From Paenibacillus sp. Soil787 (lineage in GTDB: Bacteria > Bacillota > Bacilli > Paenibacillales > NBRC-103111), in assembly GCF_001429545.1 (NCBI RefSeq), contig NZ_LMSP01000034.1:304377-368376 (forward strand): DNA of 64,000 nucleotides. The letters are read 5' to 3'. The notes under the pieces were generated by a model. That model was not told the DNA's origin, made no database searches, and worked only from the letters and a program-made list of their open reading frames with translations. A program made the translations under genes and the position numbers. Every line of letters begins with the position of its first letter. The stretch's first letter is position 1. Positions 32,544 to 42,093 of the stretch are shown in pieces.

Positions 32544-34844
32544 ATGAGTGCCAACGACAGCAAGCCAAAATTTAAACGTGAGCTTACCCTCATGACCTTG
32601 AAAGAAATTCCGAATTCAGAATCAGCATGCGAGGATTCCTGCTGTTCCGATAAAATAGATCCCTTGCAAGTAGAATCTAAATGTGAAGACTCTTTTTGCA
32701 TAACAAATAACGAATCAGCGAATCCAGAACCCATTCAGATCCAAATGGGTCAAGCGGGTAAAACGTACCACATTGAGGGTATGGATTGCAGTTCATGTGC
32801 TTTGACTATTGAAAACCACTTAAAAAAGATTCCATCCGTTAAATCAGTCAGCGTTAACTTTTCTTCGGGAAAAGCGCATGTTGAACACGAAAATGACGTA
32901 GAAGAAATAATTAAAGAAGTTTCCAAAGCTGGGTATAAAGCAACCTTAATATCAGGACGAAGAACAAAAATTGAGGTATCAAAAGATACAAGTAATCAGA
33001 ATCTCATTATTTTCTCTGGGGTGCTATTGCTTGCCGCGTATGCTGGCTCATTCACAACAATGCCTGCGTTTATGGTGACGATCCTTTATGCTCTATCTGC
33101 ATTTGTCGGAGGCTACAAACCAGCCAGAAGTGCCTTCTATGCCATAAAAAGTGGTTCCTTAGATATGAATGTACTCATGACCGCGGCTGTCATAGGAGCC
33201 GCTGCCATTGGGGAATGGCTTGAAGGTGCTACTGTTGTGTGGTTGTTTGCTTTAGGAAATCTATTACAGACCAAATCCATTGAAAAGACCAGAAGTTCTA
33301 TTCGGAATTTAATGGACTTAGCACCTCCTGAAGCATGGCTTAAAAATGGAACAAATATAGTTCGAAAACCTGTTGAGGACGTAATGATTGGAGAAATCAT
33401 TATCGTAAAACCAGGTGAAAGAATCCCTTTGGACGGAAAGATTACTCAAGGTGTATCTAGTGTGAATCAAGCACCAATCACTGGGGAATCCATTCCAGTT
33501 GATAAACACCTTGGCGATACTGTATTTGCGGGAACGATAAATGAACAGGGTTCCTTAGAAATTAAAGTGACTAAGTTGGTTGTAGATACAGCAATATCTA
33601 AAATCATTCATTTAGTTGAAGAAGCCCAAGAACAGAAAGCACCAACACAAACTTTTGTTGATAAATTTGCAAGAGTTTATACACCTATCGTATTTGGTCT
33701 TGCATTAGTTGTAATGCTTCTCCCTCCCCTTCTGGGCTTTGGAACTTGGGGAGATTGGTTTTATAAGGGTCTTGAATTGTTAGTTGTTGCATGTCCTTGC
33801 GCATTGGTCATATCGACTCCAGTTGCTATCGTGTCTGCAATTGGAAATGCCGCTAAGAATGGCGTCTTAATTAAATGTGGAGCCTTTCTTGAAATAGCTG
33901 GGAAGATTAATGTAATTGCTTTCGATAAAACAGGAACATTAACTGAAGGAAAACCAAAAGTATCACATGCGATTGCTCCAAAGGAAGTCCTTGCGATTGT
34001 TCGAACATTGGAAGAGTATTCCACTCATCCTATTGCGAAATCCATTGTTCAATATACGATTGAAAATGGCATTGAATCATTACACGGTGAAAATTTCAGA
34101 AATATTGTTGGGAAAGGTATTCAAGCAACCATTGAAGGCATTGAATATTTTGCTGGAAATCCAAAGTTGTTTGCAGATCTAAATGTCCCATTAAACAATT
34201 TCGAACAGCAAATTGAGTCATTGCAAAGGGAAGGCAATACAATTGTTATTGTAGGTAGAAATAATGAGATTATGGGAATAATCGCTGTTGCAGACACGGT
34301 TAGAAAAACAACTGTGAAAGCACTTGAAAGTTTGAAGCAAATTGGAATCAACCAAGTGATTATGCTAACTGGTGATAATGAAGGAACGGCAAAAAAAGTC
34401 GCTTCTGAAACAGGTGTTACTCGATATTTTGCGGAATTACTTCCTGAAGACAAGGTGAAGACCATTCTACAACTACAATCCGAAGGTTTTAGAGTAGCAA
34501 TGGTTGGTGACGGTATCAATGACGCTCCTGCCCTTGCAATGGCGAATCTAGGGATTGCGATGGGTGGAGCTGGGACCGATACGGCTATGGAAACAGCTGA
34601 CATTGTACTTATGGCTGATAATTTAGAGAAGCTTCCGCATACCATTAAACTAAGTCGAACTGCGTTGAAAATCATTAAGCAGAACATCTGGTTTTCTCTT
34701 AGTATTAAGCTCCTTGCATTGGCGTTGATTTTCCCTAATTTACTTACTTTATGGATTGCGGTGTTAAGCGATACAGGAGCAGCATTGATTGTAATTCTAA
34801 ATAGTATGAGATTGCTCAGCAAATCTAGACTTGATGAGGAATAG
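32544..34844 (+). CDS. cadA: CadA-type Cd2+/Zn2+/Pb2+ P-type ATPase
   Basis: A 766-residue P1B-ATPase that pumps soft divalent metals out of the cell. The N-terminal ~60 residues are rich in Cys/Glu/Ser pairs (CEDSCC, CEDSFC), then one HMA domain with GMDCSSCA (about 77-84). The actuator TGES, transmembrane CPC motif VACPCAL, phosphorylation site DKTGTLTEG, and hinge GDGINDAPAL follow in order. CPC with an upstream single HMA fits the Cd/Zn subgroup. It is co-transcribed with the CmtR-like sensor. Confidence 0.94.
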   Translation: MSANDSKPKFKRELTLMTLKEIPNSESACEDSCCSDKIDPLQVESKCEDSFCITNNESANPEPIQIQMGQAGKTYHIEGMDCSSCALTIENHLKKIPSVKSVSVNFSSGKAHVEHENDVEEIIKEVSKAGYKATLISGRRTKIEVSKDTSNQNLIIFSGVLLLAAYAGSFTTMPAFMVTILYALSAFVGGYKPARSAFYAIKSGSLDMNVLMTAAVIGAAAIGEWLEGATVVWLFALGNLLQTKSIEKTRSSIRNLMDLAPPEAWLKNGTNIVRKPVEDVMIGEIIIVKPGERIPLDGKITQGVSSVNQAPITGESIPVDKHLGDTVFAGTINEQGSLEIKVTKLVVDTAISKIIHLVEEAQEQKAPTQTFVDKFARVYTPIVFGLALVVMLLPPLLGFGTWGDWFYKGLELLVVACPCALVISTPVAIVSAIGNAAKNGVLIKCGAFLEIAGKINVIAFDKTGTLTEGKPKVSHAIAPKEVLAIVRTLEEYSTHPIAKSIVQYTIENGIESLHGENFRNIVGKGIQATIEGIEYFAGNPKLFADLNVPLNNFEQQIESLQREGNTIVIVGRNNEIMGIIAVADTVRKTTVKALESLKQIGINQVIMLTGDNEGTAKKVASETGVTRYFAELLPEDKVKTILQLQSEGFRVAMVGDGINDAPALAMANLGIAMGGAGTDTAMETADIVLMADNLEKLPHTIKLSRTALKIIKQNIWFSLSIKLLALALIFPNLLTLWIAVLSDTGAALIVILNSMRLLSKSRLDEE

Positions 34845-34866
34845 TTTGAAAGTTACTGCGACATTT

Positions 34867-35016
34867 ACTGTAATTCCACTTATTCAATTTACAAGCGATA
34901 AAATAAAAATGGGCGAATTCGCAAATCCATTGCGGTTCAAAATTTTAGCATGGTTTGTTCCGATTGTGTTTGCGAGTCTTAATGCGTACTTGCTTGTTCA
35001 AACCAGTTTCGGATAA
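34867..35016 (+). pseudogene. 3' end of an Nramp (MntH-type) metal transporter gene
   Basis: The frame right after cadA reads TVIPLIQFTSDKIKMGEF, then a last membrane helix and a stop. The pattern IPL..FTS.K.KMGEF is the end of Nramp-family Mn2+/divalent-metal transporters. The rest of the gene is absent; cadA replaces it. The frame opens inside cadA by chance, but no function is likely. Confidence 0.65.
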
Positions 35017-35020
35017 ACAA

Positions 35021-35058
35021 CAAAAAGACAGTATACTTCTACTGTCTTTTTTTGTTTT
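35021..35058. terminator. Bidirectional terminator after the cad operon
   Basis: Stem AAAAAGACAGTA/TACTGTCTTTTT with T-run on the plus strand; also serves the minus-strand csp unit. Confidence 0.85.
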
Positions 35059-35089
35059 TTGAGAGCGATTGAAAGATTACTTGTTTAAA

Positions 35090-35242
35090 CTAACGCTTTT
35101 CAATAGCTCTAATAAATCTCCAAATCAAATAAAAAGAGCCAGCTAATATGGAAAATCCTATCGAAAGACCGATTCCAATACATAAGCCCATAAGTGCAAT
35201 CATTGTAGCACTTATTTGTCCAGCCATTTGCATCATACACAT
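35090..35242 (-). CDS. Small Met/Cys-rich membrane protein, 50 residues
   Basis: ATG at 35242, two bases after the stop of the copper-storage gene. It starts MCMMQMAGQISATMIALMG and holds two short hydrophobic helices, ending IRAIEKR. The N-terminal Met/Cys cluster could bind Cu(I). The ribosome site is weak, so translation probably depends on the upstream gene. No family recognised. Confidence 0.5.
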   Translation of the reverse strand: MCMMQMAGQISATMIALMGLCIGIGLSIGFSILAGSFYLIWRFIRAIEKR

Positions 35243-35244
35243 TT

Positions 35245-35592
35245 TTATGCTGCCATTTTACGGCATTCATTAGCGCATTTACGACAAAATTCAGCACATT
35301 GTTGACAGTGTGTATCTTGAAATTTCGAACATTCGGAAGCACACGCATCACAAATGGTTGCACATAGGTTGCAGCTTTGTTTTTCATACAAACTTCCACG
35401 TGACATTAGTTGGGACGACAAGACACAGATATCAATACAATCACGCAAAAGTGAAATACAATGGGTTCTAGCTTGAACGTCAGGTTCTTTTAGACAAGAG
35501 TTCAAACATTCTTCACAAGCCTGTACACATTTTACGCAAGCATCTATGCAAGTTTGACTTTTCTGAACCGAGGAATCTACAGCATTAACCAA
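35245..35592 (-). CDS. Copper storage protein, Csp3/DUF326 four-helix type
   Basis: A 115-residue protein with 20 cysteines spaced along four helices (CIDACVKCVQACEECLNSC, CNLCATICDACASEC, CQQCAEFCRKCANEC). This pattern is the Csp family, in which cysteines line the inside of the bundle and hold many Cu(I) ions. There is no signal peptide, so it is the cytosolic Csp3 type. It starts with TTG at 35592, fixed by AAGGAGG 8 bases upstream. Divergent from the copper export operon. Confidence 0.9.
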   Translation of the reverse strand: MVNAVDSSVQKSQTCIDACVKCVQACEECLNSCLKEPDVQARTHCISLLRDCIDICVLSSQLMSRGSLYEKQSCNLCATICDACASECSKFQDTHCQQCAEFCRKCANECRKMAA

Positions 35593-35740
35593 TTCACAAA
35601 CCTCCTTATGTAATGAAATCTAATTGTATTTTCTCCATATCCATAATTTATTATTTCAAAAGTGATCTTTTCTTCACAAATCCAACAAATTTATTGTGTA
35701 AGATAAAGTCCAATGAAACAAGTTCTTTTATAGGAGGATT

Positions 35741-36601
35741 ATGATGGTAGCGATTTTAAGTGTAGCTTTGGTTTTGCTTTTCACTGGATACAATGTTTTT
35801 TACACCTACAAGCAAGGAGAGAAACTGACGTGTATGGCTGGTATGATGATTGCAATGACCGTTGGTATGATGTCTAGCCTTGCACTCGGTGTTGTATTAG
35901 GTGTTGCTCTCCAGCACGATTTAACTCTCTCTACAATCATCGCCATTCTGTTCGGTATGGGAGTTGGATACTTAACAGGAAAGCCAGTCAGTTTAATGGC
36001 AGCTTTAGATGGTATGATGGCAGGAATAATGGGCGGAATGATGGGCGCTATGCTTGGGGTAATGCTTGTTGTATCAGATTCGATCGTATTATTTATCGAT
36101 GTCATTTTTATTTTCGTAATGAGCGTTCTTATTCAATTAATTGATGAAGAATCGGGGAAATCAAAAGCGACAAATGATAGTAACAGCAAACCGTTTTTGG
36201 GAAGTGCAATAACGCTTTTTGTAGGAATTGTAATCGTAGGTGTGATGCTCCTTTTTCAATATCAAGGTAATGTATCATCAGCCAGTCAATCACAAAGCGT
36301 ACAACCTGAATCGCAAACCACTTCTAAAGAAAACGATGGGTATCAAATTGCTACTGTAGATGTAAAATCGAATGGTTATGGTCCTAATAATATTGAAGTA
36401 AAAGCTGGAGTTCCTACGAAAATCGATTTTAAAACAACATCTGGTATTAGTTGTACAAAACACGTTGTTTCTAATGAATTAGGAATAGATGTGGATCTTA
36501 AGAAGGGAGATAATTTTATTGCCCTAAAAGACTTGAAACCTGGAACTTACAAATATCACTGTGGAATGTACATGTATGGTGGAACTATCACCGTTAAATA
36601 A
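35741..36601 (+). CDS. Membrane protein with C-terminal cupredoxin domain
   Basis: A 286-residue protein. The N-terminal part has about five membrane helices rich in Met and Gly (MAGMMIAMTVGMM, DGMMAGIMGGMMGAMLG). A linker (about 180-205) leads to a cupredoxin domain with SCTKHVV and YKYHCGMYMYGG, the His/Cys/His/Met ligand pattern, facing outside. Likely accepts or oxidises extracytoplasmic copper. AGGAGG precedes two tandem ATGs; the second may be the true start. Confidence 0.8.
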   Translation: MMVAILSVALVLLFTGYNVFYTYKQGEKLTCMAGMMIAMTVGMMSSLALGVVLGVALQHDLTLSTIIAILFGMGVGYLTGKPVSLMAALDGMMAGIMGGMMGAMLGVMLVVSDSIVLFIDVIFIFVMSVLIQLIDEESGKSKATNDSNSKPFLGSAITLFVGIVIVGVMLLFQYQGNVSSASQSQSVQPESQTTSKENDGYQIATVDVKSNGYGPNNIEVKAGVPTKIDFKTTSGISCTKHVVSNELGIDVDLKKGDNFIALKDLKPGTYKYHCGMYMYGGTITVK

Positions 36602-36633
36602 TATCATCAGTTACTCAGAAGGAAGGAATTGCC

Positions 36634-39048
36634 GTGGAAGGACAAGTAAAAGAACAGCTTATTGAGCGAATTAATCTCCCAATTGAGGGGATGACTTGCG
36701 CCGCTTGTGTGAATCGCATAGAAAAAACACTTAACAAAATAGATGGGGTTCAAGAAGCCAACGTAAATATCGCGAACGAAAAAGCCAGTGTAGCATTTGA
36801 TAGATCAAAAACCGATTCCCAAGCTATTGTACAAAAAATTGAATCACTTGGTTACAAGGTTCCCACTTCAAAGATGGAACTTGCCATCGAGGGGATGACA
36901 TGCTCAGCTTGCGTAAATCGAATTGAGAAAAGAGTAAGCAAAATCAATGGAATCAATGAAGTCAGTGTGAATCTGGCGAACGAAAGAGCGACCATAAAGT
37001 TTCAATCTAACGTAGAGCAATCAGAAATCATTCAAGCAATTGAACAGTTGGGGTATAAAACACACGAATTTACGGAGACACATAATCCGACATCCGAACA
37101 AGAAGAACGTAGAGATAAGCTTGTTCAAAAGAAAATTAGAACCTTGGTCTTCTCAATTATTTTTACGGTTCCATTCGTTGTTTATATGTTTGGAATGATG
37201 GGAGTTATTCCCGAATATCCCGAATTTCTTTACAATCCTTGGTTTCAACTCATCATAGCAACACCTGTTCAATTTATTGCTGGAGCTAGTTTTTATATTG
37301 GAGCCTATAAAAATCTAAAAAATAAATCTGCAAATATGGATGTATTGGTCGTATTGGGGACCAGCGCCGCTTACTTTTATAGTGTCGTACTTACCCTTCA
37401 AGGGATGCATCACGTTTATTTTGAAGCCAGCTCTATTGTCATTACCCTGATTTTGTTAGGCAAGACTATGGAGTACATCGCAAGAGGTAAAACCTCAGAA
37501 GCGATTAAGAAACTGCTTGGAATGCAAGCAAAAACAGCAAGGGTTATTCGCAATGGATTAGAAAATGACATCCCTATTGAATCCGTAGTAGTTGGAGATG
37601 TTATTGTTGTTCGTCCTGGTGAAAAGATTCCTGTAGATGGCGTGATTGTCGAAGGTAATTCAACCGTGGATGAATCGATGCTTACTGGGGAAAGCATCCC
37701 TGTTGAAAAGAAAGTTGAAGATCAAATTATAGGTGCTACGATCAATAAACACGGAAGCTTTAAATTTAAGGCAACTCGTGTAGGTAAAGATACGGCTTTG
37801 GCGCAAATTGTTAAAGTAGTGGAAGAAGCACAAGGTTCAAAAGCACCTATCCAAAGGCTTGCTGATGTGATTTCAGGATATTTTGCTTTTATTGTGATGG
37901 CAATAGCGGCAGGCACATTCCTTGTATGGTATTTCTTAATTGCACCTGGGGAGTTTACACCTGCACTCACTAGCTTTGTATCCATATTGGTTATAGCCTG
38001 TCCTTGTGCATTAGGATTGGCAACTCCTACTTCTCTTATGGTCGGCACTGGAAAAGGAGCTGAAAATGGGATTCTGTTTAAATCAGGGGAGTTTCTTGAG
38101 AAAACACATAAGCTTACTGCAATTGTATTGGACAAAACGGGCACAATTACAAAGGGTTCCCCTGAATTAACGGATATTATTCCGATGCAGAATCGTAACA
38201 ATCAAGAATTGCTCCATATTGCTGCGATTGCTGAGAAAAATTCCGAACATCCGTTAGGTGAGGCTATCGTTACTTATGCCAAAGAACAAAATGATGAGCT
38301 TCCCGAACCAGAGTCTTTTCATGCGATTCCTGGTTTTGGTGTCGAGGCGGTTATCAGCGGCGCAACCGTGATTATCGGAACTCGGCGGCTAATGGCAAAT
38401 AAGGGTGTTGATATTTCGCATTCTGAAACGGATGTAAGAAAACTTGAACTTCAAGGGAAGACAGCAATGTTTGTTTCAATCGAGGGTGAATTTGCTGGAA
38501 TTATTGCCGTTGCCGATACGGTGAAAGAGCATTCCAAAGAAGCTATTCAACAACTGAAGCAATTAGGGTTAGAAGTCATTATGCTTACGGGAGATAACAA
38601 ACGAACAGCAGAAGCCATCGGAAAAGAAGTAGGCGTGTCACGTATCATTGCAGAAGTTTTGCCTGAATGGAAAGCGCAAGAAATTAAGAAGTTGCAAGAG
38701 GCTGGGTATGTAGTTGCAATGGTCGGTGATGGTATTAACGATGCGCCAGCTCTTGCTACTGCGGATATTGGTATGGCTATGGGTACGGGCTCCGATATTG
38801 CGATTGAAACAGGCGATATCACTTTAATGAGAGGTGATTTAAGGGCAATTGTAACAGCTATTACATTGTCCAAAGTCACAATGAGAAATATTAAGCAGAA
38901 TTTGTTTTGGGCATTTATTTATAATGGAATCGGAATACCTATTGCCGCTGCAGGACTATTGACCCCTTGGATTGCTGGCGCTGCTATGGCATTTAGTTCC
39001 TTATCCGTAGTGAGTAATGCGCTCAGACTTAAACGATTCAAAATTTGA
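36634..39048 (+). CDS. copA: CopA, Cu(I)-exporting P-type ATPase
   Basis: An 804-residue P1B-1 ATPase. Two HMA domains with GMTCAACVNRIEK and GMTCSACVNRIEK (about residues 19 and 87), actuator TGES, transmembrane ACPCALGLATP, DKTGTITKG, and GDGINDAPAL. The last helices carry YNGIGIPIAAG and MAFSSLSVVSNALRL, the Cu(I) subgroup signature (YN, MxxSS). It starts with GTG at 36634 after GGAAGGA. Co-transcribed with the cupredoxin gene. Confidence 0.96.
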   Translation: MEGQVKEQLIERINLPIEGMTCAACVNRIEKTLNKIDGVQEANVNIANEKASVAFDRSKTDSQAIVQKIESLGYKVPTSKMELAIEGMTCSACVNRIEKRVSKINGINEVSVNLANERATIKFQSNVEQSEIIQAIEQLGYKTHEFTETHNPTSEQEERRDKLVQKKIRTLVFSIIFTVPFVVYMFGMMGVIPEYPEFLYNPWFQLIIATPVQFIAGASFYIGAYKNLKNKSANMDVLVVLGTSAAYFYSVVLTLQGMHHVYFEASSIVITLILLGKTMEYIARGKTSEAIKKLLGMQAKTARVIRNGLENDIPIESVVVGDVIVVRPGEKIPVDGVIVEGNSTVDESMLTGESIPVEKKVEDQIIGATINKHGSFKFKATRVGKDTALAQIVKVVEEAQGSKAPIQRLADVISGYFAFIVMAIAAGTFLVWYFLIAPGEFTPALTSFVSILVIACPCALGLATPTSLMVGTGKGAENGILFKSGEFLEKTHKLTAIVLDKTGTITKGSPELTDIIPMQNRNNQELLHIAAIAEKNSEHPLGEAIVTYAKEQNDELPEPESFHAIPGFGVEAVISGATVIIGTRRLMANKGVDISHSETDVRKLELQGKTAMFVSIEGEFAGIIAVADTVKEHSKEAIQQLKQLGLEVIMLTGDNKRTAEAIGKEVGVSRIIAEVLPEWKAQEIKKLQEAGYVVAMVGDGINDAPALATADIGMAMGTGSDIAIETGDITLMRGDLRAIVTAITLSKVTMRNIKQNLFWAFIYNGIGIPIAAAGLLTPWIAGAAMAFSSLSVVSNALRLKRFKI

Positions 39049-39060
39049 GGAGGGTACAAA

Positions 39061-39267
39061 ATGCAAACATTCCTTAACATTCTACCTTTACTCGCTTGTC
39101 CTTTAATGATGTTGCTTTGTATGGGAGGATTATTCAGAGGTAAAAAGGATTGTCATCCAAAGGGAGATCAAAACAATTTATCTGCGAAGGTTGATTTACT
39201 TGTAAAACAAAACCAGGAGTTACAAAGAGAGTTAATCGAACTGAAAAATCACAAGAATGCTGGTTAG
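39061..39267 (+). CDS. Small membrane protein of the copper operon, 68 residues
   Basis: GAGGAGG lies before the ATG, 12 bp after copA. One N-terminal helix (LNILPLLACPLMMLLCMGGLF), a basic loop (RGKKDCHPKG), then a short coiled coil (LVKQNQELQRELIELKN). Cys and Met in the helix hint at metal contact. Small proteins like this, sometimes called DUF2933-like, accompany copper genes; family not certain. Confidence 0.7.
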   Translation: MQTFLNILPLLACPLMMLLCMGGLFRGKKDCHPKGDQNNLSAKVDLLVKQNQELQRELIELKNHKNAG

Positions 39268-39295
39268 AAAATTGATAAATGACATTTAGAAATGT

Positions 39296-39323
39296 CACCC
39301 TTAACTTTAAGGGTGGTTTTTCT
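39296..39323 (+). terminator. Terminator after the copA operon
   Basis: Stem CACCCTTA/TAAGGGTG followed by GTTTTTC. A second small hairpin (GACATTT/AAATGTC, 39281-39296) lies just before it. Confidence 0.75.
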
Positions 39324-39350
39324 TTGAATAAATAGCTAGGGGATGTTCTT

Positions 39351-41225
39351 ATGTTTAAGAAATGGCTTTTTGCATTTGTATTAGTTCTTTGTTTTCTGAC
39401 ATCAACCACTACTGCGTTTGCTCATACGGCAATTACTAAAAGATTTCCACAAGCAGATGCATCTTTGGAAACCCCTCCTAAAACGGTAGATGTTTACTTC
39501 TTAGACCAAGTAGATGTTCATTCCAATTCGATAATTGTTCGTAACGAACAGAAAATAGAAGTACAAGAAGGTAAAGCAAAAATAGATCCGAATGACATTA
39601 CTCATGTCTCAGTGAATTTAAAACAGAATTTGTCTCCAGGAAAATACGATATAACTATCGATGTGGTTGCTCTTGATGGTCATCCTGTTCGGGAGGAGTA
39701 TCAATTTGAAATTAAAAAATCTCCTGAAGAAGAAATGTTTGAGAGATTAAAGCTGGATCGGACCGTTCCTGAAGATGGAAGTATCCTTCCTACCTCTCCT
39801 AAAAAAATAGAACTTTGGTATACCGAGCCAGCAAAATTGTCTGTGTTTGCGTTATTAGATGACAAACAACAAATGCTTTCAATAAAAAATCCAATCGTTG
39901 ATCCAAATGACCCCAAACATTATTTTTTGGACTTGGATACTGAATTATCAGAAGGAACCTATGCTATCCATTCTCTTGTTCAAATCGGGGATAAACAAAA
40001 GTATGAAATCAAATACTTTGCGGTTAAGAAATTTTCTTCGTTTACGGGTACTGCTGCTACAACGAATGACTCACTTTTTAATCATATTGGTTTTCTCCAA
40101 ATTTCCCGTTGGCTTGCTTTTATCAGTCTTCTTACTTTATTCGGAATCACTATATTTCAACAATTTGTAGATAAGGGAAAAGGGAATCAACAACCACGGA
40201 AACAATATTCCAAGTATTTCTTCGGAATAAGTATCCTTACCTTATTATTAGAGTTAGTATTGAACAAATTTAGATATTCAGAAATTATTTTAAAAGATTA
40301 CGTCGTTTTCAATTTCTTCTGGATACCCGTCTTGCAAACTCTATTTGTTGGGATAAGTTGGATATTTAAGGGCAAGTTAAGAATTATATTTCTTTTCCCT
40401 TCCGTTTTGTGTTTCGCACTTACTGGTCATTCAATTGTGCCTGGTTACGGTGGTGGCTGGGGTGTTGTAATTACGCTCATCCATCTTCTGGGTGTTGCAT
40501 ATTGGATTGGAGGCTTGTTGGCTTTCTTAATATGGACACCGCAAGAGAACTCGACGATCTGGTTAAGGGAAACAGGAACAAGATTTTCCAAAGGTGCCGT
40601 CGTAAGTGTTATTCTTATTGGAGTTTCAGGTATCTGGATGGTTATTAAATATGTACCCTCATTTAGCTTCGATAGTTTGATCTCAAGTTACTGGGGGCAA
40701 ATGTTGTTTGTTAAAACCTTCTTATATGTTTGCCTTGTATTCATAGGCTACTGGCAAAGAAAATTCTTATTTAAAATGGCTCAATCTATCGCAACCCAGT
40801 TCTTGAAATTCGTTAAAGTGGAACTTGTACTATTGGCAATTATCTTGTTCGCCACTGGAGTCCTCGTTGATTTGTCACCAAAAGAAGCTGAGCGAGGTAT
40901 TTACCCAAAAAATCAGGTTCAACAAGGTATTGAAGTTAAAATGGATATCACGCCATTAAAAGCAGGTGCTAACGATGTTGTACTTCAATTTAACAATGCA
41001 ACCGAATTTCAAAAAGTTAGTGTGAAATATTTTGCTTCTACGGATTATGTTAATGAAAATACAGCTTTCTCGCTCGGAAACGGGCTTTATAAGATTACGG
41101 GCAACGTCTTTCACGGAGCTGGAACTACGAATGTGGTTGTAGAAGCGTTAAAAGCAAATGGCGAGAAATTAGAGTTCCCGTTTAAAATTCAAGTTCCAGG
41201 TGTAATGCCAACGAATAATTCCTGA
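39351..41225 (+). CDS. CopC-CopD fusion (YcnJ-like), first copy
   Basis: A 624-residue copper-handling protein. The signal peptide ends at AFA, leaving mature His as residue 1 (AHTAITKRFP), the copper ligand of CopC. Two CopC domains (about 26-125 and 128-225) precede the eight-helix CopD part (about 240-500), and an outer tail domain of about 90 residues (MDITPLKAGANDVVL) closes the protein. YcnJ of Bacillus subtilis has this layout and imports copper under shortage; in this block a resistance role is just as likely. A second, clearly related copy lies at 46705. Confidence 0.92.
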   Translation: MFKKWLFAFVLVLCFLTSTTTAFAHTAITKRFPQADASLETPPKTVDVYFLDQVDVHSNSIIVRNEQKIEVQEGKAKIDPNDITHVSVNLKQNLSPGKYDITIDVVALDGHPVREEYQFEIKKSPEEEMFERLKLDRTVPEDGSILPTSPKKIELWYTEPAKLSVFALLDDKQQMLSIKNPIVDPNDPKHYFLDLDTELSEGTYAIHSLVQIGDKQKYEIKYFAVKKFSSFTGTAATTNDSLFNHIGFLQISRWLAFISLLTLFGITIFQQFVDKGKGNQQPRKQYSKYFFGISILTLLLELVLNKFRYSEIILKDYVVFNFFWIPVLQTLFVGISWIFKGKLRIIFLFPSVLCFALTGHSIVPGYGGGWGVVITLIHLLGVAYWIGGLLAFLIWTPQENSTIWLRETGTRFSKGAVVSVILIGVSGIWMVIKYVPSFSFDSLISSYWGQMLFVKTFLYVCLVFIGYWQRKFLFKMAQSIATQFLKFVKVELVLLAIILFATGVLVDLSPKEAERGIYPKNQVQQGIEVKMDITPLKAGANDVVLQFNNATEFQKVSVKYFASTDYVNENTAFSLGNGLYKITGNVFHGAGTTNVVVEALKANGEKLEFPFKIQVPGVMPTNNS

Positions 41226-41299
41226 TAACTTCACAGATTCAACAAAAATTGATGATAAAATGTTCACTAGATGCTTCTTTGGATAGGGAAGGTGCGTAA

Positions 41300-42079
41300 T
41301 TGAGAGTTGTATTATTTTATATTGGAGCTTTCCCTGTTAGATCGTATGGTCTCATGATGGCAATTGCTATTTTACTTGGATTGGGAGTCGCATATTATCT
41401 GGCGAACGGTACGAAGTATAAAGAGCATCTTGGAAACTTAATTTTTTATGCTGTAATTGGTGCCCTCTTCGGTGCTCGATTTTGGCAAGTTTTCTTTTTT
41501 GATTGGGCTTACTACGCTCAACATTTAAGTAAAATCATTGCCGTTTGGGAAGGTGGGCTTTCGATCCAAGGTGGCTTAGTTGGTGGGTTTGTAGGTGGAG
41601 CCATATACTCAAAGTTAAAGAAACTTGATTTTTGGGAAATAGCTGATATCGTAGCCCCTGCGATTGTATTTGGACAAGGCGTAGGAAGAATAGCTTGTTT
41701 GCTGAATGGGGATGCTTTCGGTTCGCCTACGGGGTCAAATTTTGGTCTTGTGTACCCTCCAGGCACGATTGCTTATGACACCTATGGTTCTCAACCCTTG
41801 TTTCCAGCAGAGGTTTGGGAAGGGCAATGGGATTTCGTTGTATTCGGGTTGCTATTAATTTCTAAAAACCGAAAGTGGTTTAGGGGATTTACTTTCTTAG
41901 CCTATAATATTCTGTACTCATTAGGAAGATTTATGCTTGAATTTCTTCGGGGTGATTCACCACGGTATTTATTTCATTGGACGGCAGCGCAATGGACCAG
42001 TATGACCATCATTGGTGTATCTATACTGCTTATCGGTTACTTCTACGTAAAGTCTAAAACACAGTTGAAAATTGAATAA
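41300..42079 (+). CDS. lgt: Prolipoprotein diacylglyceryl transferase, element-borne copy
   Basis: A 259-residue, seven-helix enzyme that puts diacylglycerol on the lipobox Cys. Landmarks: YGLMMAIAILLG, the WEGGLSIQGGLVGG segment with the Lgt signature GR(I)ACLLNGDAFG, and a C-terminal EFLRGD. It starts with TTG at 41300 after GGGAAGGTG. It is very likely a second lgt beside the housekeeping gene, carried to process the lipoproteins of this block such as the one at 44406. Confidence 0.92.
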   Translation: MRVVLFYIGAFPVRSYGLMMAIAILLGLGVAYYLANGTKYKEHLGNLIFYAVIGALFGARFWQVFFFDWAYYAQHLSKIIAVWEGGLSIQGGLVGGFVGGAIYSKLKKLDFWEIADIVAPAIVFGQGVGRIACLLNGDAFGSPTGSNFGLVYPPGTIAYDTYGSQPLFPAEVWEGQWDFVVFGLLLISKNRKWFRGFTFLAYNILYSLGRFMLEFLRGDSPRYLFHWTAAQWTSMTIIGVSILLIGYFYVKSKTQLKIE

Positions 42080-42093
42080 CAGTTGGAGGATAT

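Noticed and set aside
35109..35399. Minus-strand frame overlapping the copper storage gene
   Set aside because: It is a shadow of the Cys-rich gene; the 50-residue frame at 35090-35242 is the better second gene.
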